Source of the DNA: Paulinella micropora
Taxonomy: Eukaryota > Cercozoa > Imbricatea > Euglyphida
Reading direction: 5' to 3'
DNA: 25,589 nucleotides
NCBI GenBank assembly: GCA_009731375.1
Contig: BJOX01000312.1
Location: forward strand, 78,034-103,622
The notes under the pieces were generated by a model. It was not told the DNA's origin. It was given only the letters and a program-made list of their open reading frames with translations, and did no database searches. A program made the position numbers and the translations under genes. Of this stretch, positions 1-25,589 are shown piece after piece (positions within the stretch are counted from its first letter, which is position 1; each line of letters opens with the position of its first letter).

Positions 1-3
1 TAA

Positions 4-65
<62 letters not shown>

Positions 66-66
<1 letters not shown>

Positions 67-238
67 GGGAGTACATAGGCCATCGGTCCTTTCCATGGGC
101 TGATTGGTATAAAGCTCCTAGAGTAATGTTCTATGCCGTCACTTCCTTTATTCCACCGATTGGTGTGGAGACTTTCCTTATGGAATGGAGGACTGGATGC
201 ACATGGCCTTTTGGCTCAGCAATTGGCAGGAGATACAC
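66..238 (+). repeat. Repeat family A, copy 1
   Basis: A unit of about 173 bp, AGGGAGTACATAGGCCATCG ... GGCAGGAGATACAC, lies between ATT arrays. Five copies occur in the window. No A or B box and no conserved frame was found, so the class is unknown. Confidence 0.85.
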
Positions 239-607
<369 letters not shown>

Positions 608-640
608 TACTATTATTATTATTATTATTATTATTACTAC

Positions 641-680
<40 letters not shown>

Positions 681-681
681 T

Positions 682-839
682 CATCGGTCCCTTTCCATGG
701 GCTGATTGGTATAAAGCTCCTAGAGTAATGTTCTATGCCGTCACTTCCTTTATTCCACCGATTGGTGTGGAGATTTTCCTTATGGAATGGAGGACTGGAT
801 GCACATGGCCTTTTGGCCCAGCAATTGGCAGACGATACA
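682..839 (+). repeat. Repeat family A, copy 3 (5' truncated)
   Basis: It starts at CATCGGTCC, lacking the first 15 or so bases, and differs at several positions (GATTTTCC, GGCCCAG, GACGATACAT). An ATT array leads from it to exon 1. Confidence 0.85.
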
Positions 840-896
<57 letters not shown>

Positions 897-909
897 CATT
901 ATTTTACAG

Positions 910-18325
<17,416 letters not shown>

Positions 18326-18997
18326 ACAAATCCCCCCTTCTTGTTCCCTCCTAAGTGCAAGCTTATGTGATCACGTACACGTGTTTATGTGTATATCCTA
18401 TCACATTCACCTTATTCTTCTTGTTATTATTCAAAGACGTTTTCTTTGTCCTTGTTTTGTTTTCGTCTTTTCTTTTTGTTTTCCTTTTTGTTTTTCTTTT
18501 TTTCATAACTTAAATTTTCTGTGACTATTTTTCCACCAATGACATACGTACTTTTGTTTTGCATCTGTCAAATTTATCAAACATTTTCTTATTCATGCAT
18601 TTTCCAATCAAGTAACTTGTTTATGCGCAGTCTGTATTTTCTGAATTTCTTTTTTCCAACCTTGTTTGTCTGTACTTGTTTGTCTGTACTTTGCCGGGCC
18701 ATTCTTGACCGTTATCATAACTTAACCATTTTCAGTGATTTTTTTTTTGCCTCCTTTCTTCTGTTTCGGTTTCCTCTTTTTACTTGCGAGTCGGAGTCTA
18801 TTCAAATATTAATTTTGGACCTTCCATTTGAATCTTACGCTTCTCACTTATCACTAGGACTGAGTGGCAAGTCTTTTCTTGATTAATATGCAAACAATGG
18901 ACGAAGGGCCTCCGCAATGCTTCCAGTCTTGAACCGGCAACCGGGGCGTCCCCCTCTTACCGGTCGTTGACTTCCCACAACGCAGAATTTAAAAATA
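18326..18997 (+). other. 3' flank of the TIR-SAM gene, no gene seen
   Basis: Unique, T-rich sequence (especially 18420-18530) following the stop, presumably the 3' UTR and beyond. No canonical AATAAA in the first kilobase. Confidence 0.6.
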
Positions 18998-19324
18998 ATG
19001 AGGACAATTCCCGTCAGTCAGTCCAAATTACCGAAGTCAGAACTTGAAAGGTGTATTAATATTAATACCTTACAGAAATTTACCCACGTAACGCCGACGG
19101 TACTGATGAGTATGGGTAATATCGAACTGAGCAATTTACTACTTGAACGACAGACCCGGTCAAAATCCGTTGACTTTTCAGTGTTTTTGACCAGGCAGTT
19201 AGATTTTCCTCTGCACGACATTTCGACTTCACTAACTAGTTCACTTCGATCATTAAGTTTCGTTCAGAAACTTGATGACTTCAAACGATCAAGTGATGGC
19301 AAAGTTTTTTTAAGAAAAGATTAA
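18998..19324 (+). CDS. Open frame of 108 codons, hypothetical
   Basis: ATG to TAA in unique sequence, encoding a Ser/Leu-rich peptide beginning MRTIPVSQSKLPKSELERCI with no recognised motif, signal peptide or membrane segment. It is uninterrupted and not a repeat translation, unlike most open frames here, but nothing proves it is expressed; it could be an exon or chance. Confidence 0.25.
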   Translation: MRTIPVSQSKLPKSELERCININTLQKFTHVTPTVLMSMGNIELSNLLLERQTRSKSVDFSVFLTRQLDFPLHDISTSLTSSLRSLSFVQKLDDFKRSSDGKVFLRKD

Positions 19325-20571
19325 CTATTGCATTTTCCCCACTTTATTGCCTCAGGCTTTTTCCCTTATTTCCCGTGAAACACGCACGTTGCGGTAAATT
19401 TATGGACAATATCTGCTCAGTAAACAAATTAATGAATAAAGTAATCGAAGTATATATTAATATGAATGAATAAACTTGAACGAACGAATGATTATAAGCT
19501 ACAGGTGGAAAACACACACGAGTTGTTTTGTTGCAATATATCTGCAGCAGAGGCCTACAGGCGGTAGGGTGGAAACAGACTCCGACGAGGAGGTAACTTA
19601 GGGACCACTGACAAAAAAACTCAGAGGAGATGAATAAGGGACCATTGAGTGCAAAAATAACTCAGATGACGATATGTAATGATAGAACAGTGAAATAGAT
19701 GGTCGCGGAGAGAAGCCGAAAGGCCAAGGACTGTGTCTGATTGTGATCTCTTCCCACCTGAACCAAGGCCCGTAGACTCGTGCTCGACACAAAGGGCACC
19801 TCAACGCAGCGAAAACAAGAGTGGAGCGTTAAGCAAACAAGAGAGACGGAAGTTGAAACAATATTTTGACTTACTTCAAGTTTTATCTCACAACTGACAC
19901 TGGAAAATGTTTCCAAATGCAAATTTCAGACACTTGAAATTATAAGTGTGACTTGAAGCCATCCTTCAAGTGCTATACAGCTGCTTCAAGTTCGCGAGCT
20001 CACCAACTCACAATCTGCGTTCAGTCGTGTTCGTACTTTGCATTCAGAAGTTGAACAGTATTGAGGGTATTAGAAGCCGGTTTAACGTCTCTCATTCGTC
20101 CCCAGTGGACTAGATAACCAGCTCCAAACGTCCTCAGTTTAATAGGTAATTCACGCACTACAGACACAAAAGCCCGCCAAACGAACGAAACAGTTCTTAC
20201 AGGTATCTAAGTCTTAAAATAAACAGTGAACCGGCCCCAAAACCAAGTATAATCACAGCCTGCCTGAGGGGCGAACAAAGGCGAACTTGAGAACTTCAAG
20301 CAGACTAAAGGAGCTAATTGGAGTAAAGAAAAGTGAAAAATGATCAAAGGAGAAAAAGAGAATTGAACCGGAAGGGAAAAAGAAGGAAACTGAACAGGAA
20401 AAGGTAACAAAGAACTTGAATAGCAAAGGGAAAGACCTTAAACTTTGACTGCTTTTTTTTACACGTCATGTTTTCTCTTTTTGTATCTCTTGATACCTCT
20501 TCCATTGTATCTCTTCTGCTTCCCACTCAGCTCTACGTATTCTATTAAAACAGTGCTTGTGATAAAAAAAG
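19325..20571. other. Unique intergenic stretch with many CTTGAA/TTCAAG motifs
   Basis: I see no gene. CTTGAA or TTCAAG occurs at 19475, 19875, 19933, 19952, 19965, 19985, 20295 and 20415, besides 18928, 19043 and 19142 upstream. Five lie within 116 bp (19875-19990). AATAAA-like strings lie near 19436 and 19468. Confidence 0.5.
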
Positions 20572-20635
20572 AGAGGAAAAACGGGGGGGGGGGAAAGGGA
20601 GATCTAAGGAAGGAGTAAAGGATGCGGGGAAGTTA

Positions 20636-20656
20636 GAGAGAGAGAGAGAGACAGAG

Positions 20657-20736
<80 letters not shown>

Positions 20737-20753
20737 CGATCGATCGATCCATC

Positions 20754-20808
<55 letters not shown>

Positions 20809-20821
20809 GGATGGATGGATG

Positions 20822-20858
<37 letters not shown>

Positions 20859-20919
20859 GTAGATAGGTAGATAGATAGATAGATAGATAGGTAGATACGT
20901 AGGTAGATAGGTAGATAGG

Positions 20920-20950
<31 letters not shown>

Positions 20951-20951
20951 G

Positions 20952-21002
<51 letters not shown>

Positions 21003-21066
21003 AGAGATAGATGGATAGATAGATACGTAGATATGTAGATAGATAGGTAGGTAGGTAGGTAGATAG

Positions 21067-21100
<34 letters not shown>
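20636..21100 (+). repeat. GA then GATA array with GATC, GATG and GTAG variants
   Basis: GATA on the plus strand for about 450 bp, with a GATCGATCGATC block near 20734 and GATG near 20807. Purine-rich sense is opposite to most intronic arrays upstream. Confidence 0.97.
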
Positions 21101-21103
<3 letters not shown>

Positions 21104-21159
21104 TTTTTCTTTCAGCCAGCATATAGAACAGATATATCTCTTCACAAAGGGAACTTGGA

Positions 21160-21292
21160 AAAATAGTATACTTATACGGCTGTAGCCACAAATTTGACGG
21201 GTTTTGCGGGCGAGCCGGGCCGGGCCGGGCCGGGCCGGCGAGCCAGCAAAAACCCGTCAAATTCGGCGTTATGGCCGCATATGTAGTTTTAT
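21160..21292. repeat. Fold-back element with a GGGCC-repeat loop
   Basis: AATTTGACGGGTTTTGCGGG on the left pairs with AGCAAAAACCCGTCAAATT on the right. Imperfect pairing extends outward (ATACGGCTGTAGCC against GGCCGCATAT). The loop holds GGGCC repeats. No coding capacity. Confidence 0.7.
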
Positions 21293-21438
21293 CGGTATAA
21301 CTTGACCACAGCATTGCCGCACTCCCTGTCGGAATAAATCATGGTTTGTGGGAACGAGGAGGAGTAGGGAGCTCATGTTTGCAGGGTGGCTAGCCCCAGA
21401 CTCGATCTTGATGCTGACATGATTTTTTTTTTTAATTC

Positions 21439-21454
21439 ACGCAAATATTTGCGT
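21439..21454. repeat. 16-bp perfect palindrome
   Basis: ACGCAAATATTTGCGT equals its own reverse complement. The 14 bases TTCACGCAAATATT recur at 6871-6884. The function is unknown; it may be an element end or a binding site. Confidence 0.6.
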
Positions 21455-21572
21455 TAGGGGAGTGTCCTGAATGCCAAAATTCCTTGTTTTTTTGCCGCAT
21501 TTTGTGGAGTGTGACCAAAGAAATCTTTTAAGTAAAAATATTGGACCGCAGGCACCGTAAAAATTTTGGGGA

Positions 21573-21589
21573 GATAAATAGATAGATAA

Positions 21590-21634
<45 letters not shown>

Positions 21635-21655
21635 AAGGTAGGTAGGTAGATGGAC

Positions 21656-21687
<32 letters not shown>

Positions 21688-21710
21688 GGATAGATAGATG
21701 GATAGATAGG

Positions 21711-21753
<43 letters not shown>

Positions 21754-21783
21754 GTAGGTAGATAGATAGGTAGGTAGATGGAC

Positions 21784-21828
<45 letters not shown>

Positions 21829-21878
21829 GATAGATAGATAGATAGGTAGATAGACATATAGATAGATAAATGGATAGG

Positions 21879-21924
<46 letters not shown>

Positions 21925-21995
21925 GGTAGGTAGGTAGGTAGGTAGATAGATAGATGGACGNNNNNNNNNNGAGAGAGAGAGAGAGAGAGATTGAA

Positions 21996-22026
<31 letters not shown>
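21573..22026 (+). repeat. GATA array, 10-N gap and GA array
   Basis: GATA with GTAG and GACA variants to 21960, N at 21961-21970, then GA to 22026. Unique sequence to 22256 shows no gene. Confidence 0.96.
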
Positions 22027-22027
<1 letters not shown>

Positions 22028-22256
22028 TGGAACAGAACGAGAAAGAAAAATGGCAAAGCAGAGATGGAGCATCGATGGACTGAGCAAAGTACGTTGAACT
22101 CGGAACGTGCAGCGAAACATGGGGATGGCCAACGGCACATAAAGAAAACGAGAAATTGAAAGGGAAGGGAAAAACAAAGGTTGGGAAAGCGGGGAAGGAC
22201 AAAGAAATGAATAAGTGAGGAAATGAAAGGAAAAGCTTGAAAATATGTGTTGCAGT

Positions 22257-22298
22257 TATTGTCGTCGTCGTTGTTGTTGTTGTTGCTGCTGTTGTTGC

Positions 22299-22359
<61 letters not shown>

Positions 22360-22580
22360 GTTGTTTTCGTAGTTGTCGTAGTCGTGTCTCTGTTGTCCTT
22401 GTTGTCCTTGTTGTGTTTGTTGTCCTTGTCACTTTGGACGGGATTTGTTGCGGTTGTTGTGGTTCGTCTGGTTTCTTAGGTTCGTGCGGTTCTTGTGGTT
22501 GTTGTTGCGGTTGTTGCGGTTGTTGTGGTTGTTGTGGTTGTTGTTGCCGTTGTCGTCGTTGTTGTTGCTGTTGCTGTTGC

Positions 22581-22612
<32 letters not shown>

Positions 22613-22632
22613 TGGTTGTGACTGTTGTTGCT
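22257..22632 (+). repeat. GTT/GTC array with degenerate middle
   Basis: GTT repeats with GTC, GCT and GGT variants and a less repetitive centre (22380-22500). The open frames through it translate only to poly-Val, poly-Cys or the like. Confidence 0.93.
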
Positions 22633-22666
22633 GATACCTTTTTTATTAAAAGAATAACTGCGTCAA

Positions 22667-22668
22667 AA

Positions 22669-22732
<64 letters not shown>
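22667..22732 (+). repeat. GATA array
   Basis: Uninterrupted GATA, followed by unique sequence without a gene. Confidence 0.97.
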
Positions 22733-22733
<1 letters not shown>

Positions 22734-22842
22734 AGTCAAGGCCGCGGAAGAAAGTCTAGCGAGGTACAGCAGGAAGCACCAACTCCTGTGTAGGCACCTA
22801 CATAGTACAAAGCACAGGAAAGGGCAAAATCACGCAGTTTTG

Positions 22843-22928
22843 ATCCCAGCGTTTTCCACCCATCGTTGTGCCGTGCTCATGCCGAATCCCAGCGTTTTCC
22901 ACCCATCGTTGTGCCGTGCTCATGCCGA
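22843..22928 (+). repeat. Exact 43-bp tandem duplication
   Basis: ATCCCAGCGTTTTCCACCCA through CATGCCGA occurs twice with period 43 and no difference. Confidence 0.95.
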
Positions 22929-22961
22929 ATCAGAAGGCATCGTTAGAACGCTTCCTATCTG

Positions 22962-23130
<169 letters not shown>

Positions 23131-23347
23131 GACAAGAGCTTTCGAATGATGTGCTCAGCCTTTTCATTTGCGTGTTCAAAAATTGATCGAGAGAAAAAAA
23201 AAATCGAAGATGATGAGTTTTGCCAATTTCAAACGTTTTCAGCGCATACATACATGCTCGATACAGTTATGTGTATGTCAAATGTAAATGGAGGAAAATG
23301 ATTGAACATAAGATGATTCGGCCGCTTAAATTTTCATCAGGAAGGCG

Positions 23348-23604
<257 letters not shown>

Positions 23605-23642
23605 ACTCAGGGAAGCAGAGGTTGTCGTAGGGAATTTTTGAC

Positions 23643-24200
23643 GGACTCATCACACGCACCATACTCCCCTACCCCGTGTCCTTCCTCCTCTTTCTAACAA
23701 TAGAAATGAGGACAGACGATGGATGGACGAATGACAAATTGAAAGGAACTATCGTACGCACCATACACCCCTAACCCTTGTCCATCCTGTGTCCCTTTCT
23801 TACAAGAAAAATGAGGACAGAAGATAGATGGATGAATGACAAGTTGAAAGGAACTATTACGAATACCAGACTTCCTGACCCCTTGCCCTTCGTTTTTCTT
23901 TTTCTAACATTAGAAGTGAGGACAGAAATACATGGATAAATGATACGTTGAAAGAAACTATCACAAGTATCATACAAATGATCCTTCGCCTGTTCCTTTC
24001 TAAAGTAGAATGAGGATAGTCAGAAAATCATGTCGACCGTTGCCTGTCTGTCTGTTGCTTTATACTGCTACCTACCTGATACTGGAGTAGGTATTTGCTT
24101 TGTCACTTATATATCTATCTTTTTGTCTTTGTTCTGACAATCGAGATGACAACACAAGATAGATGTAAATGACAATGTGAAAGAAGCTATCTGCTCCCGT
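23643..24200 (+). repeat. 105-bp minisatellite, four to five degenerate units
   Basis: Units begin near 23643, 23748, 23853 and 23957, sharing ACTATC--ACG-ACCATAC, TTCTAACA-TAGAAATGAGGA and GGATGAATGACAAGTTGAAA. A fifth, weaker unit reaches GTGAAAGAAGCTATC at 24178. Confidence 0.85.
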
Positions 24201-24227
24201 GTTGTGTAGGGTGGTAGCAAGAAAAAC

Positions 24228-24617
24228 GGGCAGAAAGAAAAGAGGGCAGAAGAAAGGAAGGAAGGAGAGGAAAAAGGAGGAGAAATAGATCGAGAGAAAG
24301 AGAGAGAGGGGAGGGCAGGAAGAAAAAGAGGAAAGAGAGGAAAAGAAAGAGAGGAAAAGAAAGAGAGGAAAAGAAAGAGGAAAAGAAAGAGAGGAAAAGA
24401 AAGAGAGGAAAAGAAAGAGAGGAAAAGAAAGAGAGGAAAAGAAAGAGAGGAAAAGAAGAAAAAGAAGGAAGGAAGGAAGGAAGGAAGGGAGGAGGAAGGA
24501 AGGGGGAAAAGAACAGGAAAAAGAAAGGAAGAAAGAAAGCAATGAGGAGGAGGAGGAGGAGGAGGAGGAGGAAGAAGAAGAAGAAGAAGAAGAAGAAGAA
24601 GAAGAAGAAGAAGAAGA
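24228..24617 (+). repeat. Polypurine tract (GAAA, GAGGAAAAGAAA, GGAA, GGA and GAA blocks)
   Basis: About 390 nt almost purely A/G on the plus strand, including about eight copies of AAAGAGAGGAAAAG. Minus-strand open frames here are Phe/Leu/Ser-rich translations of the repeat, not genes. Confidence 0.95.
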
Positions 24618-24689
24618 ATCTTTCAGCTTTCCTACCCAATTCTTGAGCAGGTAGTCTCGAGTGAGCTGGCGACCCTGCGAGCCTAAGAA

Positions 24690-24806
24690 TGATAATAATG
24701 ATGGTAATGATAGTAATGATAGTAATGATAATAATGATAGTGATGATAATAATGATAATAATAATAACAATGAATGATGATAATAATGATAATAATAATA
24801 ATAATA
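24690..24806 (+). repeat. AAT/ATGAT array
   Basis: AATGAT variants turning into AAT, forming the tail of SINE C copy 4 on the minus strand. Confidence 0.93.
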
Positions 24807-25060
24807 GTGCTTCTCTGTCAATGGCTGATGCATTTCTGCACATGCGCCTCCATCGTCTCACCCGTGAGGGGAGTACGAAGAATTGACGATAAGCTCTAAT
24901 GACACCCCCGCAAGGGCAGTTCCAACACTTCCAGACGGGCCGGTATGTTCAATGAAAAAATACTGGTCCAGACGGATCGGTATGTTCAATGAAAATACTG
25001 GTGGCACCGACGGGAATCGAACTGGCGACAGGGCCCAGATGGTAGAACTTGACCACTGGG
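24807..25060 (-). mobile_element. SINE C, copy 4 (long form), head cut by gap
   Basis: It matches copy 3 on the minus strand and has a diverged version of the 37-nt duplication (CCAGACGGATCGG in place of CCAGAAATAGACCGG). The first 14 bases of the tRNA-like head fall in the gap. Confidence 0.88.
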
Positions 25061-25124
25061 NNNNNNNNNNNNNNNNNNNNNNNNNNNNNNNNNNNNNNNN
25101 NNNNNNNNNNNNNNNNNNNNNNNN
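25061..25124. other. Assembly gap (64 N)
   Basis: Between the head of SINE C copy 4 and an ATT array. Confidence 1.
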
Positions 25125-25163
<39 letters not shown>

Positions 25164-25186
25164 TATTATTATTAATAATAATAATA

Positions 25187-25454
25187 GTGCTTCTCTGTCA
25201 ATGGCTGATGCATTTCTGCACATGCGCCTCCATCGTCTCACCCGTGAGGGGAGTACGAAGAATTGACGATAAGCTCTAATGACACCCCCGCAAGGGCAGT
25301 TCCAACACTTCCAGACGGGCCGGTATGTTCAATGAAAATACTGGTCCAGAAATAGACCGGTATGTTCAATGAAAATACTGGTGGCACCGACGGGAATCGA
25401 ACTGGCGACAGGGCCCAGATGGTAGAACTTGACCACTGGGCTATCACGGTGTCC
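25187..25454 (-). mobile_element. SINE C, copy 5 (long form, complete)
   Basis: Near-identical to copy 3, with the same 37-nt duplication. An AAT array (25455-25527) separates it from element B copy 3, reproducing the order B, ATT, C of 8104-9089 on the opposite strand. Confidence 0.9.
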
Positions 25455-25512
<58 letters not shown>

Positions 25513-25527
25513 TAATAATAATAATAA

Positions 25528-25589
25528 TACTATATCTGAGGCGTACTGATGCAGCTAATGGCATATCCTCAACGGACATAAGCCTCCAA
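25528..25589 (-). repeat. Element B, copy 3, inverted, cut by window end
   Basis: The reverse complement of ACTATATCTGAGGCGTACTG... matches the 3' end of element B. As in copy 2, an ATT array and then SINE C follow on the same strand. Confidence 0.9.

Noticed and set aside
18890-18975. A possible tRNA-like B box on the minus strand (GGTTCAAGACT)
   Set aside because: No A box at a suitable distance and no acceptor stem.
20604-21314. Minus-strand open frames across the GATA array and GGGCC repeats
   Set aside because: Repeat translation joined to a fold-back element; no gene features.
24072-24861. Minus-strand open frames of over 220 codons (Phe/Leu/Ser-rich)
   Set aside because: They read the polypurine tract in complementary sense; composition is explained by the repeat.

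Overview
The window is eukaryotic nuclear DNA. GT-AG spliceosomal introns, tRNA-derived SINE copies and extreme microsatellite load (ATT, ATCT/GATA, GTAT/CATA, TTC/TCC, TC, GTT, CATCT and TTATG arrays) rule out a prokaryote. I cannot name the species; a protist or alga is my guess. Six runs of N interrupt the assembly, nearly all inside or beside repeats.

The central object is one plus-strand gene from at least 910 to a stop at 18325; its 5' end lies outside the window. I reconstructed it by joining short islands of non-repetitive sequence that end in AG|...|GT and whose codon phases agree. From about 10.3 kb to the stop almost every junction is phase-consistent. The product is an N-terminal region I do not recognise, then a TIR domain (HAFLSHYQ, FYDTYA, CIILFITQG, WCQFE), then a C-terminal SAM domain ([13 protein letters not shown] joined to DIIKSFATTSIDG...). 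The coding exons are 18-159 nt and make up only about 1.4 kb of 17.4 kb. The introns are built largely of tandem repeats, many starting within a few bases of the donor and ending at the acceptor.

Layout: 1-900, repeat family A copies joined by ATT arrays; 910-1680, first exons; 1.3-3.0 kb, polypyrimidine tracts, a gap and element B; 3.2-7.0 kb, N-terminal exons among ATCT, GATA and GTAT arrays; 7.0-9.3 kb, a nest of inserted elements (A, SINE C in both orientations, B); 9.4-11.1 kb, exons before the TIR; 11.4-15.1 kb, TIR exons, with an intronic minisatellite carrying a MITE-like inverted-repeat element; 15.3-16.6 kb, a 506-bp tandem repeat; 17.3-18.3 kb, linker and SAM exons; 18.3-20.6 kb, unique sequence with one 108-codon open frame and many CTTGAA motifs; 20.6-24.7 kb, GATA, GTT and polypurine arrays, a fold-back element and minisatellites; 24.8-25.6 kb, inverted SINE C and B copies.

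The most interesting signals are: (1) introns made of microsatellites whose arrays abut the splice sites; (2) two introns flanked by exact 8-9 bp direct repeats, as expected for intron gain by insertion; (3) partial copies of exon ends, with their splice sites, in the flanking introns of about six exons, including a TIR exon whose upstream full version is out of frame while the downstream partial copy is in frame; and (4) a recurring composite, element B-(ATT)n-SINE C-(ATT)n. All exon calls come from reading the sequence and lack transcript support.
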